Notes under the pieces: model-generated
Told to the model about the DNA's origin: nothing
Seen by the model: only the letters and a program-made list of their open reading frames with translations
The model's database searches: none
Made by a program: the position numbers and the translations under genes
From: Rhipicephalus microplus
Lineage: Eukaryota > Arthropoda > Arachnida > Ixodida > Ixodidae
DNA: 64,000 nt
NCBI RefSeq assembly: GCF_043290135.1
Contig: NC_134705.1
Location: 55,839,271-55,903,270, forward strand
Reading direction: 5' to 3'
Shown: positions 46,279 to 59,344 of the stretch, piece by piece
How the letters are laid out: every line of letters starts with the position of its first letter
Position numbering within the stretch: position 1 is the first letter of the stretch

Positions 46279-47772
46279 TTACGCATCCGGCGAGTGGGAA
46301 GTCACCAGCCATGCAGGGCGCGGGTATTCCCTATCTGAAGACTGTGGATAATATAGTCCTATAAGTCCAGGGCCTAGATCTTGAGGACGTTGTGCTCCAG
46401 CTAGACATTCAATACATGGGCTCCTCCGCTCCGTTGCGTCGGCTCCCTTTCTCTGCTTTGCCAGGACCTCCTGAAGCCGCTGGATGGCCCTTCGTTGCGT
46501 CGTTGAGTCTTCGGAGCGTATCCATGCTCCCACCTCTTCAGGATACGGGGTATCCTGGCACTGCCCGTTCCTTTTGTTCACAGCACTGTTACACCCACCG
46601 CACATTTTGTGGTGGGGGGTGGCTAGTACAAGGTCGCACACGCTAGACTTTGCGTCCATAAACATGTCGGGGCGTACGTGCCAGACCAATGCTGATGTTA
46701 GCCCGCATTCTGTTTGCAATTGTCGGAGCTTCACTGCTTCCGCACGTGACAGTTCACGATGCGGGGGCGCAAAGGCTCTTCTGGCCTCTCTCTATGCCGC
46801 CAGGATCCCTCCGTAGTCGGTGAGGGGATCGAGGTCTCCTTCACATTCTGCACCGCTGGTTTCGGGGAGACGGGCTGCCACGGTCCGGCACGTGATGAGT
46901 TCACGGGCTACAGCGTCCGCCTCCTCATCGCGGTTCTCAATGTCGGGAGCCAGTTGTCATCCCATGTGGGCTGGGAACCATTTGAGGGCGATGGTTGGTC
47001 CTGCAGCGGCGCAGCGAGCAGCCCGCGAAGCCGCGATGGACCTCACTAGCTGCTCCGAGCCCCTCCAGACGATGCCTCAGGCATAATTCTTGATTGCCTG
47101 CTTTGAGTCGCTTAGCACCGTGCGCGTGCCCGGCCTACTTGTGGCCAGGACTATCGCCGCCTCCTCTGCCTGGCCGGCTGTTCGGGCGCGCACGGTGCTT
47201 GCTGTTAGTAGTATACCCGTAGTAGTGCTGACCACCACGGCTTCGAAGGCACTGCATCTTCCCGGATACCTTGCGGCGTCCACGTAGACTGCGCCCTCGC
47301 CTCTCTGATGTTGACGGACCAGCGCCGCTGCTCTGCCCGCACGCCTGCCCGTATCCCTTTCCGGGTCCGTGTGCTTTGGCAGCGGGTAGACGATGATATT
47401 CCTCGTTGACTTGTCACTCAGGGGAACTCGTTCTTCTAGCTCCCCGTCCGGTCCTGCTCCCAGGCGTTCTCCAGAAGATAGTAATCCCACCCGATCGAGT
47501 AATCTTCTGCCCGCGGCTTTGTTGCTCAGGCGACTCAGCTGCGGAGCTCTCTGGGCCTCACTGATCTCTGAGAGCGTGTTGTGTGCTCCTAGAGACAGCA
47601 AGTTCCTTGTATTTGTGCCTCGTAGGAGCCCGCGAGCCCCCGCGTAAGCCTTCTGGATGGCGGCGTTGATCTTGGCTCGTTCTACGCCGGTCCAGCGGTG
47701 GAAGACCCCCGCATATACCACGTGGCTTATAACGAAAGCCTGCAGCAGACGCAGGAGATCCCTCTCTTTCAT
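46279..47772 (-). pseudogene. I-like LINE ORF2, RNase H and C-terminal part
   Basis: 47772-47077 begins MKERDLLRLLQAFVISHVVY (RT thumb/connection), then the RNase H domain with GAVYVDAARYPG (first Asp), AEEAAIVLAT (Glu) and TVLSDSKQAIKNYA (Asp). A stop falls at 47077. Decayed text follows to 46734-46279 (C-terminal zinc-like CGGCNSAVNKR and WIRSEDSTTQRRAIQRLQ). The domain degrades the RNA strand of the hybrid in related elements. Confidence 0.75.
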
Positions 47773-47787
47773 GCTCAGGTAACGGGA

Positions 47788-49039
47788 CTACACTCGCTTG
47801 AACAGGCGCGCTGCGACGCCTATCTTGGTTGTGATGTTTTTGACCGCAATGGCGTTGGTTTGGGTGCCGTCCACGAACATCCCCAGGGCTCGAAGTCCCG
47901 GGACGTGCGGGATCGGCATACCGTCACTGGTACGCACGATGATGTTCTCGGCCGCATCTTGACTTGCCTTCTTTCTGTGCCTAGAAGGTGGTGGCCGGAT
48001 GAGTAGCTGTGATTTTTGTGGTGAACACCGCAAGCCCGTGCCCGAGAGCGCGGTGTCCACGGCGTCCAACGCCGCCTGCAGGCCCACCTCGATGTCTCCG
48101 TCGCTTCCACCCATGGCGCAATGGTTACGTCGTTGGCGTAGAAGCAGTGTCGGATCCCCGGGCTCAGCGCCTCCAGATGCCTGGCCACCTCGATAATAAC
48201 TATGTTAAACAGGAACGGAGAGATGACCGAGCCCTGTGGGGTTCCGACACTGCCCAGCTCTCGTTCTCCGAGCTTCGTTCCTCCCACCTCCAACCTGGCC
48301 ATGCGGCGAGAGAGGAAGGCTCTGATGTAGTTGTATGATCTTGCGCCCAGCCCCAGGCGGGACACCTGAGCCAGGACCACCGAGTGCCTAACGTTGTCGA
48401 AGGCGCTCTGCAGGTCCAGGCCCAAGATCGCTTGGTTGTCATTGATCGGAGTCTCGCCCGGTGGGTCAAGGACGTCTTGTTGGATCAGGAGCATGACACC
48501 TTGCGTTCCAACTTGGCCCGGAAGCCAAGCATTGAGTCCAGGTAGACATTATGCGCCTCCAGGTAACGGTTCAACCATGCGTTAAGGACGTGCTCTAGCA
48601 CCTTCTCCACGCAGGACGGGAGCGAGATGGGACGCAGACCCTCTATGTCCGGTGGCTTATTCATTTTTGGCAGCAGGATCGTCTTTGCTGTCTTCCAGGG
48701 CTTGAGCAGCTTGCCGTTACGCCAGCATTCGTTGTAGTAGCGTGTCAGCGATTGGTCGCTCAGGTTGCTTAGAGCTTTGTTATTAACTCTGTCGGGTCCA
48801 GCTGCCGAACGACAGCTCAGGTCCTGCGCCGCCTTCCTCACTTCCCATCCCTCCAGATCTCGGTTGAGGTGGGGGTTGGGCTGACCGGCGTAGTCTGGGT
48901 AGTCTTCGCGACTGGTGATTGGGAGGTAGCGCTCGCTGAGTCGCTTGAACGTCTCCTCTTCGCCCAGTTGACGAGCGGTGGTGTGTAGGATTTGGGCAAT
49001 GCGTGTACGTTGATATTCGCAGCTCTTGGTCTCATCCAT
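47788..49039 (-). pseudogene. I-like LINE ORF2, reverse transcriptase part
   Basis: 49039-48485 contains RT fingers: SCRSAAGPDRVNNKALSNLS, KTAKTILLPKMNKPPDIEG, LRPISLPSCVEKVLEHVLN, YLDSMLGFRAK. A frame change near 48490 leads to NDNQAILGLDLQSAFDNVRH (catalytic Asp box A), GTPQGSVISPFLFNIV, and HCFYANDVTIAP. There the F/Y-A-D-D box is Y-A-N-D (48129-48140), so a catalytic Asp is lost. Another frameshift follows to 48114-47788 (GLRCSPQKSQLLIRPP, thumb). Clearly non-functional. Confidence 0.8.
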
Positions 49040-49111
49040 CAGTTGCCAGAGGAGTTTCTAAGTGCCACCGTGGTGAAGCGGCCCATCGGCCTGGCTGGAG
49101 AGTGCAAACCA

Positions 49112-50368
49112 CTACTGTGAGCAGAGCTGCCTGCTTTGTCGCTTGATCTCCCGGCCGAGTTCTGCGATCTTCTTTCGTAGCTTTCTGTTGTGACGTTGCC
49201 ACCGCCAACGCTTTTCGAGTGAGCGCCTGGCTTCGAGGAGGTGGGCTAGTCTCGGGTCCATGATTTTGATTTCTTCGGGTGCCTCGATCTCTTCTGTTGC
49301 CCCTTCTGTTGCGGCCAGCAGCTTCGCTGACCACTCGTCGCTATTGTCGACTTCGCCGGGTTCTGTGTTACGGAACTTGCTCCAGTCAACAAGCTTGTGC
49401 TTTGATGTTTTGCCAAGGTTCGGGTTTCCGTTGAGATGAGCCAGTGGCAATTCAATTTCGATTATGAAGTGATCGCTGCCCAGGTTGACTACCGTATTCC
49501 TCCACTTCACGGTGCCACCTTCAGACAGCATCGCAAAAGTGAGGTCCGGATTTGTATCCCGAGCAGCCGATGATCCGATCCTTGATGGGTGGGCTGGATT
49601 GGTCAGTAACGTGAACTCGGTTTCCCCGGTGTCTTTGAGAAGGTCCCTTCCGTTGTACGTGGTGGTCATGTAGCCGAGCTCTCGATGTTGGGCGTTGAAA
49701 TCACCGCATATTATTGCGGCAGCGTCTCCTCTCTTGGCCAGGTCTTTCTGTGCTTGTGATGTTGCGCTCTTGATCTTATGGAAGAGAGTCTTGAATTTCT
49801 GCTTTTCATGTCTTGGATTGCTATAGAAGTTAGCGATGAAGACGGTGGTTGATGTCTTCTTTTTACTTTCACCCCGGGCCCCTTGTCCGTTGCCGTTAAT
49901 CGCTCGTTCAGGAATTAACAGCTTGATGGCGGTGTCCCTGCTGCCCAGGAACTGTTGGTGTTTCACGTGGGCAATGTATTTCCCGATGAACGTGCACGCG
50001 CCCTGCGCTGCGCCCTTCCCGCATGTGCGAGCGGATGGGAAGCAGGCGTGTGCCCGAAAGCCTGGCAGCGTCGGCGTGTCTTCGGTGGGAGTTTCTTGAA
50101 CCGCTATCACGCCCGGGCGAGCCGTCGGTTCCAGCGATCTCAAGTACTGTTGTAGGATTTCTGTTAGGCACCGGAACGCGTTGGCGTTCCAATGCCAGAT
50201 CTTGACCTTATTGTGGCTGTCTATTATGCGGAGAGCCTTTTGTGTTTGGCAATATTGATGCAACGCCTCACGGAATAGCGGCTGCAGCTTCTCGGGGCTC
50301 AGGGCCCTCTCTATTGCTTGCTCGATTTGGAGATCGTTTGCGCAAGTTGTTGGATGACTTGGGTGCAT
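49112..50368 (-). pseudogene. I-like LINE ORF2, endonuclease part
   Basis: 418-codon open frame. The endonuclease starts KVKIWHWNANAFRCLTEIL (catalytic Asn) and has VIAVQETPTEDTPTLPGF (Glu), IICGDFNAQHRELGY (Asp/Asn) and NLGSDHFIIEIE (SDH), all catalytic boxes present. The following region includes EIKIMDPRLAHLLEARRSLEKR, a helical linker before RT. It stops near 49112 where RT should follow, implying a frameshift; RT continues at 49039. It nicks target DNA for target-primed reverse transcription in active relatives. Confidence 0.8.
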
Positions 50369-50555
50369 TTCGTGAGGATCCTCTGCTCGAGGTCCTCAAA
50401 GATCTTGCCCAATTTATTTATAGCTCTCGCGTTCCGACTGATCTTCTTACTGAGACTCCCGTAGCCGAGAGGTTTGGTCAAGTCTCCGTTGTGAGTAGCT
50501 GCCACCGAGATGACCAAGGCGCTATCACCTTCCTCGATGCTTTTGCTTGCGCTTT

Positions 50556-51965
50556 CTAGTTTCTCTTCGGGTTGTTCTTCCAATCCTCTTGCCGCCGCAA
50601 CCATAGATGCTCTTGTCGGAGTCTTCGCTTTGGCGGTGAATTGGTAGGTCTTAGGGTTGTAGTGTTGGCAAAGTCGTTGCCCGCGATGTTCATTGGGGTT
50701 CTGTTGTCTTCCTCATCAGCGTCTGTCGCCTTTTTATTGTCGTTGGCTTCGTTCCTCGCTCCCCACTCTTGAAGCTTTCTAATGGCGTCTCGTTGTTGGT
50801 CGATGACGCCTCGTTGTTTGATGGTGAGCTGCGTCGCCGCCATCGCCGTCTGGAGTTCCTCCATCTCCTTCTCCATTTTCTTAACGCTAGCTTTCAACTC
50901 CCGCGTCTCTTTCTTGCATTGTTCGCTGCAGCCGCCGCCGCTTGGCATCTTGCCAGGCTCCTTCGGCATCGCAGCTGCTGCTCTTCTCGGGGCCCCGCTC
51001 TTTTGCGTCATCGCCGCGCGATTGACGTCGGACTTGTTTGTCAGGCTTGGGTGCTCTTGCACCTGCGGGTGTGCTTGCACCTGTGGCGCCGGTCTTGGCG
51101 GACGCGCTTCTTTCGGTCTTCCAGAGGTTACGTCAGCGCGCTTCACGTCCTCCGGTACCACTCTGCTCGTATCGTGGCTCGCCTCACCGTTCTGTTCGTG
51201 ACGTGTGCAGCTGGCTCCCATCTCCGGGAAGTCAAATCTTCTAGAGATCGCAACCTTCCCGGGCGTTATCTTGTTGGGCGCCATCTTGGCTATAGGTTTG
51301 GTGTTCTGTTTTACCCACTGTCGCTGCTTTATTTGTCGCGGCGTTTTAAATTTGTTCTTGCAGCTGCCCGCGCCCGTGACGTGGGAGTCACCGCAGAACT
51401 TGCATTTTGGTTTGCAGTATTCTGCGTGGTCTTCTGAAGGGTTGTTTCTACCGCAAGCGAAGCACATCCTAGCGTTCCGAGTCGGGAGCACATTTTTCCT
51501 GTGCCCTATCTGGCCGCATGCAGTGCAGACCTCTCGGTGATGCCGGTACAGCGTACACTTCGCGACAAAGCCGCCATACTTAACGTAGTCCATACTTAAC
51601 GTAGAGTTTCCTTCAAATAGTATTACCACCGACTCAGAATTTCCGAGCCGTTATGCGGCCATAACGGTAGGGTTATGCTTGTTCACTAGGAACCGAGTGA
51701 TCTGTTCCTCGGGTGCCTCTCTGCCCACTCCACCTATTACACCCCGTGAGGTGTTGTCTGGGATGCTCTGATACGCAAACGTTTCATACGTGTGTTCCTC
51801 CACCGTGATATTGCGGATCGATCCGTAGCGGAATGATCTCGCTTCGCTAGGAGTGCTCAGCACTGTAATGTCCTGCAAGGTTAGGGTTGCGGCGCCCCTA
51901 CCGCCGAGGGTAAGCAAACGGTGTAAGAAGGAGCGGCGACGCTCTCCGCCTAACCTCTTATACAC
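50556..51965 (-). pseudogene. I-like LINE ORF1 (gag-like, zinc knuckles)
   Basis: ATG at 51965 opens MYKRLGGERRRSFLHRLLT and runs to an in-frame TAA at about 51651. It resumes with VILFEGNSTLSMDYVKYGGF, then zinc knuckles CTACGQIGH, MCFACGRNNPSEDHAEYC and CKFCGDSHVTGAGSC (about 51520-51360), a basic segment, a coiled coil (CKKETRELKASVKKMEKEM) near 50900, and a stop at about 50556. A 14-bp tandem duplication CATACTTAACGTAG lies at 51590-51604. ORF1 proteins of I LINEs bind the element RNA. The continuing frame 50604-50311 may be its C-terminal coiled coil after a frameshift. Confidence 0.75.
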
Positions 51966-52249
51966 TTTCTAGCACCTCATGCTCCAGTAGTGAGAAAGGG
52001 CAAGGATAAGCGCACGTGCCTGCAGCTGTTCTTGACAGCTGCCGACGTCAAAGCGCATGGCCGGGCTAGGCTGCACCCTATTCTAGCCACTGTACCGGCG
52101 TGCGCTTCTTTCCTTACGGCCTTCTTACGGGTCGTCAATACTATTGCAGAGCTTCTGAGTATGTTTTGCAACCGTCGGCGGCAGGGGCGCAGCAACCCTA
52201 ACCTTGCATCTTCTGTGCCACGCACACGCCACAAAGAAATCTGTCGATG

Positions 52250-54255
52250 TGAAACCGTTGCATGGGTGCTCTCGATGAATACGGGGAGGGCAATAATAAA
52301 TATATAAGGGTTACAGACAGGATTGGCTACAAAAAAAACTTATCTTACCAGACGGCTTTTACTTAAAGTAGGCACGTATGTCCTCGTGGATAATACAAGC
52401 TGTAACTCAGTGAAAGTGCAGGAGAATTGTCTAATGAGAGGCATAATTCAGAAGGCATGAAGCACTGGCAACAATCTGAGAGAAGTATAAACAATGCTGC
52501 ACCTGTTCTTCAAGCAGGGAGCACCAAATACCTTTGGCCCTTGGTCTTGATGGACAACGCCATCGCAATTAAGAGAGGTCAATCACCAAAAAACGAGTGC
52601 ACTTTCTCTTTCCTAGCTATTTTCTGTGTTTCATTATTTTTCCAAATACATTTGGAGTGGTTTTCAGGGCTAAAAGCTGTGGTCTTCAGCCTGACATCTC
52701 TTTGAAACACTTACGTGCGTTGTATATCTAATATCTAAAAATTCGTATAAGAAGAAAGTAAAAAAACAAGAGAGGACCCTTGCTGCTGATAACCCCTTCA
52801 AACGGCACGCACAGAGAGTTGTTCTGTGCATTGTCAAGGTGATAACACCACTGCAAATATGGATTACGGGTTGTCCAAGCACTTTTGCAATCATTTGCAT
52901 CGGAAACCACATTTATGAAGAATGCAAACGCTGTACGCAGCTGCTTACGCTCGCAAGCCGCTTGCCCCGGAACTAAAATTCTAGTGTAGATCAGTTCTGC
53001 ACTATCCTTCGAGTTTGTAGAAAAACGTGTATAGAAATAAAAACTGGCGACATTACAGCTTTTTTCTAAAAAATCTGTAGGAATTTTCTTGAAGCTTAGC
53101 GCTCAAAGCAGGTTTTTATCAATGCCAATTTATCCCAAGTGTGACTTGATTTATTCTACGATTTACCAACTGCGGCTTCATTTCATTCAGTGCTTTGTCA
53201 GTGTGCAGTCTAAAGTGATTTCTCGGGTCGAGAAGGCACTCACACAAGCTTTACTATGCGCATTACGCGCATGGATATATATTAGCTGTGTGAGGGTGTA
53301 TTGCTGGGTTCCGTCATGGCCCCTTGATCACCATGGTTCCTTATTGCAAGACCCGACTGGGAAAAACACCCGGTGTTTTTTTTTCACCAATTTCCAAACT
53401 ATACTGAGCTGTGCGCCAAGTGACAAAATACCATTGCGAAAGACAACGACAAGTGTGCATCAACAGGCGTATGCAGCAGACAATTGCGCGATGAAGAATA
53501 TGTGCCTGCGTTGCGCATCCGAAAATTTATTCCCGATTCCACGCCTGCTCTTTTTGAGGGCTATTCTTCCTATTTGATTTTAAGTGCATAGAAGCCTCTC
53601 GAAAATCCTGCTTCACGAGCTTCGCCTCTGCGTGAGACATCAAGGAAGTGGAAAGCGGAGACCAACGAAAGAGATCTGGATGTTGCAACTTTACAAAATG
53701 GTTTCGTCGAAGAAAAAGCAGTAAATGTTTGCACGCAAACAATAAACAGCGATGCTCATCGCGCGGGTCGATACCCAGCTATGATAGGACGATTGCGCTC
53801 TCAAATGTCGCACTATCATTCAAAAAGCGAGAAGGTGCAGCCATTGCTGGAGGAAGAGAAAAAGGCGTGCTAATGTTATCGCGAAAGCAAGCGCCACGCG
53901 TGTGTTAAGAAAATCACAACAGATGCGCAGAAAGGAAAAAAAAGCCGTGTTTGTCTTGCATAAAATAGAATGTGAAGGTAGAAAGCATTTAGCGCAAACA
54001 GACGAACTCGTAAGGGGTGTGTGATATGGCGCTTTCTGTCACATAAAGGTTATGATCATGTGCGCACTTCGGAACTTTTGACACTGCCAGCAAAGTTCAA
54101 TCTTGAGAAGTATATAAGGTCAAGCACAGCATCATTGGGTAGGAGCAACACCGTAAACCGTTTGTGAGTTTCAAACGATAAAGTAACGTGTATTGCAACG
54201 CACGGTGACTGAAGAAGCGCACCTGAACTCATGTGCCGGCGTTGCGCGCACTGCA
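52250..54255. other. Unassigned sequence
   Basis: No recognisable gene or transposon domain. The longest frame (53089-53577) has no family resemblance. Confidence 0.4.
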
Positions 54256-54262
54256 TGGAGCG

Positions 54263-55060
54263 GCGAAACATGGATGGATGGACGGGTGGGTATGGCTGTA
54301 CCCTTTAGATCGGGCGGTGGCTAACGCGACCAAGCCATAATGCTTAGTGAACCAAAAACTAGATTTATTTTTTTCCCTTTAAATAGTGAGGTTGAGGACT
54401 CGCACTTTGCACTGAAGGGTTTATTTTCACTGATGCCTTGACTTTAGCCACCAATCATATAACCTCTGTTAAGTTCATTCTACTCGCTTAAGGTCTATTT
54501 TGCCCTGCCTGTCCCTAAACCCCAGTGCTTTGGAGAAACTCTGCGCCATCATCCTGAACTATATTGTGAAGCCCTTTACAGAACATCATCAAGTGTTCGC
54601 CAGTTTCCTCTTCCTCTCCACACGCACTGCATACCGTGTCTACCCCTTCGTAATTGGCCCGATATGCCTTGGTTAGCGATACTTCCGTCCTAGCCTCAAA
54701 CAGTAGTGAAATACTCTGAGTATTATCATAGAACCTTTCCTTGGCAATTTCCTGCTTAAAAGTTTGATAAATCTCCAGTACGGACTTCTTAATTATGCCA
54801 ATTCTCCACATATCGGTCTCAGCTTCCTTCACCTTCTTATTAACCGATAATTCTTTTTGGTTTGCCCCCGTGCTGTTTTCTAAGTAGTTACCAGTCAATT
54901 TTCTGGTTCGCTTCCTGCATTTCGTATCGACATTCTTCATGTACAAGTAGCTGAATATCTTCCTTGCCCAACGCTCCTCCCCCATTTCTATGAATCGCTT
55001 CTCAAGTTTATCTTGCTGCGACAACTGCAACATCTGCAACTTTTCAACTTATGTCTGGGC
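54263..55060 (-). mobile_element. LINE 3' end, copy 1
   Basis: The minus-strand frame 55039-54515 encodes a LINE C-terminal region with IGIIKKSVLEIYQTFKQEI, LFEARTEVSLTKAYRANYEG and the zinc motif CSACGEEEETGEHLMMFC (C-x2-C-x8-H-x4-C). The 3' UTR ends in an ATGG/CCAT microsatellite tail at 54271-54284. The left 350 bp recur at 63645-64000. Confidence 0.75.
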
Positions 55061-55092
55061 GTGCAACATTTTTACATATAGTTAGCGTCAAT

Positions 55093-55559
55093 TCATGACG
55101 TTTTGCTCAATAAAAAAATAGCAACATGGTCATCTTTTCTGTGCATGCGTCGCATAACATTGGTTCCCAAGTACGTGGGATCTGCCAATTTTTTGCAAAA
55201 CAGTTCAGCCACTACTTCTTTTCTTAAGACAGCCTCAGTTTCGTTCGCTTTTGAATGAGCCCGTACGCTATTCGGTTTGATCGCCAAATACAGTCTTCAT
55301 TATTGTTTATCTTCTCCGACTGGTCTGCTACCAATGTTTTTAGTATGTTTATAATTGTATCAAAGTTATCGATCTTACAAGTAGTTTTGTTCATGGTGTT
55401 AAAAAGCGTTTCTAGGCTAGAAACTTTTGCAAGGACAGCTGTGAATGTTTCCCGTTGGGTGGTTTGTTCTAATTTTATATCAGAGATACTCTTCAGAATT
55501 TCTTTCTGCCCTTCCAAAACCTTATCTAGTAATTTTGGAATCTGAAGTCCAGGGATCAA
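55093..55559 (-). pseudogene. LINE ORF1 coiled-coil remnant
   Basis: 55559-55224 encodes LLDKVLEGQKEILKSISDIK and a long coiled coil, then NEDCIWRSNRIAYGL (the ENRSRRSNLIVYGL motif of LINE ORF1). A shift leads to ETEAVLRKEVVAELFCKKL in another frame. Same orientation as the LINE 3' end just left of it, but ORF1 directly beside an ORF2 end implies a large internal deletion or two separate copies. Confidence 0.65.
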
Positions 55560-56019
55560 CTCAATATCACCACAGAGCCAAAGATTTCACACACACACAC
55601 ACAAAAAACAGTCGTATAAAATACCGAGGCAGCTGCGTGGGCATGCACAACAACCGAGAACCTGTTGCTTGAAAAAACAGAAGCCTTCGTACAACCAACT
55701 GCATAAATAAGTGACAGAACTTATCAGCATTGCTGCTTGGTGCATTTCACCATGCCCACTGAAGTTGAACCGTTGAGGGCCGGATTTAAAGGTACCATTA
55801 ATGATGATGTCATAGAGCGTAGCGCCATGTCGTCAAATAAGAAATACCTACGCATTTAAAACAAGCAGCCAGGACACTTTGTTCATCTGCTTGTACGTAG
55901 TACATGATCTTTTCCCGAGCCGACAGCTTACCAGCGATTTTCCGCATAACTCCTGAAGCACGAAGCCTGCCAGAACGACGCGCACGCTATGAACAGAAAA
56001 ACGGAATTACAGGGCTGAT

Positions 56020-56253
<234 letters not shown>

Positions 56254-57530
56254 GGCCACCTACGAGTTTTAGCTCTCCTGGCCGTTACAATTATGGTTTC
56301 GATACGAAACCTGGTATGGCATGACATGACTGTATGCAGAACCTATTTGACTAGGGATAACATGAAAGTCATGAAATGGGCGCCATGAATGTCATGAGTT
56401 ACATTTAAAGGTCCTGGAGCTCCTGCGGTGGTTCTATTCACATGGCATGTTGCAAAACTGGTATGTTATGACATGATTACATAGCGAACACAAGCGACAG
56501 ACCCTAGCATGCAAATCATGACATGCGTTTTATGTAACAACATGACTACATGCTACGCTCATGATGCGCTCGCGGCCATTTTCCTGGCTTCACATGCAAT
56601 AAACTTGGTATTACGCAACGAAAAGGGATGACACAGGTAAATGACACATCCAAATATGATAATCACGGCATGCGTGTTATGTATTAAAATGAGTACATGC
56701 GCCACTCATAATGCGCTCGCGGTCGTTCCGTTACCTTCACATATGCCAAATTTTTTATTACGTGACGTCAATGGAAGACGAAGGTATGTGACTGGTGCAA
56801 ACATGATAATCATGAGATGCGTGTCATGTTCGAACATGACTACATGCCCCAGTCAAGGCAGCAATACATTTTGACGTGACGCGGTGCGCGTGCTCGCCGG
56901 CGTAGATTTCGTCGCGTCACGTCCGCGTTCCCACGCGAGGCGCTTGTCCCACCATATACTCCCAGGCGCGCGCCGCGCTGCGTTGCTTTGACACATGCGC
57001 GTTTCAGCACGTTCAGCGTCCCTCCGTCACGAAAAGATGAAGACGCAGGGTTGTCTAAATAACGCTTCGGCGCGAAATTAGAATGCCACATTTCGCGCGG
57101 GTTGCCGTCGGGCCGCACCGACGGACGCCAGTCACACCTGGCGTCAGACTATTAAGTGCTCGGAATTTCTAATGTAGCTTCTCTGTGCCCAGCGTATGCG
57201 CACGTCAATGCTACATTAAGTGTAATAGGCCCTTCATGATGTGGTCGTGGTCGTTTTGCTAGCTCCATATATAGTATATTTGGTGTTACGTGACGTCAAT
57301 AAATGGCGAAATATATGACTGGTGCAAATATGATAATCCTGACACGTGTGTCGTGTGAGAACATGACAACATACCACGCTCATAGCATGCTCGCGACCGT
57401 TTCGCTAGCTCCACATATACTATATTTGGTATCGCGTGATGTGAATAGAGGAAGAAGGTAAACGACGCATTCAAATATGACAATCATGACACGTAAGTCA
57501 TGTACGGCATCATTTACTCCGAAGCATAAC
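56254..57530. repeat. Degenerate satellite, about 140-bp units, block 2
   Basis: Same unit motifs as 40503-42420 (GACATGCGTTTTATGTAA, ACATGACTACATGC, TTTTGCTAGCTCCATATATA, TTACGTGACGTCAAT) and the same position directly after a TATC array. Interrupted at about 56848-57230. Confidence 0.8.
56848..57230. mobile_element. Putative MITE inserted in the satellite
   Basis: GC-rich 380-bp segment that breaks the satellite register. Its ends are weakly inverted (ACATTTTGACGTGACGC and, reversed, GTAGCATTGACGTGCGC). No coding capacity. Superfamily unknown. Confidence 0.45.
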
Positions 57531-59340
57531 GTTGTCCTGATTTTATTGTGACATATCAAACTTTCTCACCGATTCCTACTGTACGTGGGACCTGCGAATT
57601 TTTTTCTTTGCTTGAAACAGCCTGCCTGTAGACCAAACTCGCAACAACGACACGCAGAGTATTCGAGGTGCGATCGGGCTATAGGTGGCAGCACCGTTCC
57701 CACGCAAGTGTAGATGGGTCGTTAGCGGCGCATGTACAAATACAGGCAGCGGCGCTTTCTTGCGTGCAGTCTGATCCGAATGTCCGCGGATAAAATGCGT
57801 TTACTACAGTTTACTTTTATTATCTACACTATTCTCTACTGAATCAGTGCATGGCGTCTATGTAAAGTTAATATTATCCGCGGGTAAAGTGCATTCTGCC
57901 TTTAACACGGATGCCCGCCTCTGGTGACCTTGACGCTTTCGACTAAATGAAGCCTTTGCTGTGTATATGCGCGGTTAGCTTGTGTTCTCCCTCTACGCAC
58001 AGCTGTAGCGTGAATAAACTGCTTATGTACATCTTTTTCATCTGCCTAATACTAAAAAAGAGAAAAAAACACGGTAGGAAAACCACATAACTGTGTGATT
58101 AGTTCAGTACCACCATTAGCACATCATGCGCATACGAATTTCTTCTCATTCTTTTCACCATGAAATGTGGGTAAGTGGGTGAGTCAAGTGCAGAAAGTGA
58201 CTGACGACGCTTTGTGCTACAGCCCGTTTACCATGTGTACGTTTTTGTTCTTGCACCAGTAAACAAACACACAAAAATCCTATATAAGAGTTCAGCAGAA
58301 AGCTTTCTTCAATGGATTACGCGTATGAGATTGCTACAAGAAAGGTCAGCTTATTGGGACAAGCATGTCTTTTTTTTCACACAAAAATTGACCACTGCCT
58401 TCCATCGGTCCCTTAAAACGCCATGCAAACATTGAAAAAAAATGTAAAAAAGATGACATTTTTCAGTGCTATAAATGACATTATACATAAGGCATACCGC
58501 CTGAAATGATTTTCAATGTCTGGGCTCTTCAAAACGTTTTTAAATCCCAGGAGACGGTGCGCATAGTAACACTGTTTCAAGTAGAGCTGAAGTACCAATG
58601 TGTCTCAGTTTCTGTGATAGTAATATTTTTATGTAGTGGTACCCCGCCCAGATAAACGCAACTAAGGCTCCATGCATGATCAATAAACTACAGTACCATA
58701 GTTGTACACCTAAAAACAGCGCGCAAGTTCGTGGCCTAGAACCTTTTTTTTTTTTACTGCCGAGTCGTTATAAACGGCTGAATTCACACATCATTTAATA
58801 GTCCTCACGCTTGGGAGGCCTCCAAGAATACTTTGCGATGTGCTTGAAACAGAAAATGGCACCCACTCTGAATTCATTCTGGTAAATAGAGGGTACGGCA
58901 ATAATAAACATCACTCTTAAAAGTTGCACTCGCCTATCTTTTTACAATGAATTAGCAGCCGAGCAAGAATAAATGCTTTCGTACGTCGTCTAAGGTAACG
59001 TAGAAGTAGTTACACTTGAGCTGATACGAACGAACAAACCACACTTCGAGAACGTACATGACGTACGCGCACATAGAAACATGACGTGCCTAGCAGACGA
59101 CGCACGGAGCAATCCACACTTCACCACTTCGGCCAGTGGCCGCCAGGCGATGACTGTGCTAAATCTCGTGGCCAATATACCACCTCGTTCACCGTAATAG
59201 GCGCGTTACTGTGTTTTTTTTCTTTGCAGCAAATACTGTAATAAGATAAAAACTGGGGTCACGTGCGGGGGCCGTATTTTTCCGCCGCCGAAGGTGTATG
59301 TAACCATTTCGCACGAAATTAGAAAAAAAAATCTTGCATC
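57531..59340. other. Unassigned sequence
   Basis: No gene recognised. Near 57577-57600 a short TACGTGGGACCTGCGAATTT segment resembles the repeat at 44165 and 55150. Confidence 0.4.
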
Positions 59341-59344
59341 AATG

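Larger units (their letters stand above)
46255..52245 (-). mobile_element. I-like non-LTR retrotransposon (LINE), near full length
   Basis: About 6 kb on the minus strand: leader, ORF1 with zinc knuckles, ORF2 with apurinic-type endonuclease, RT and RNase H, then AATAAA-containing 3' end near 46272. This content (ORF1 with CCHC, EN-RT-RNase H) is typical of I-superfamily LINEs. Several frame breaks. The 5' limit is approximate. Confidence 0.8.

Noticed and set aside
50769..51437. 222-codon plus-strand open frame
   Set aside because: Antisense shadow of the I-like LINE ORF1, which has recognisable zinc knuckles on the minus strand.
53089..53577. 162-codon plus-strand frame
   Set aside because: No signal peptide, domain or compositional support; low-complexity flanks and no splice context.
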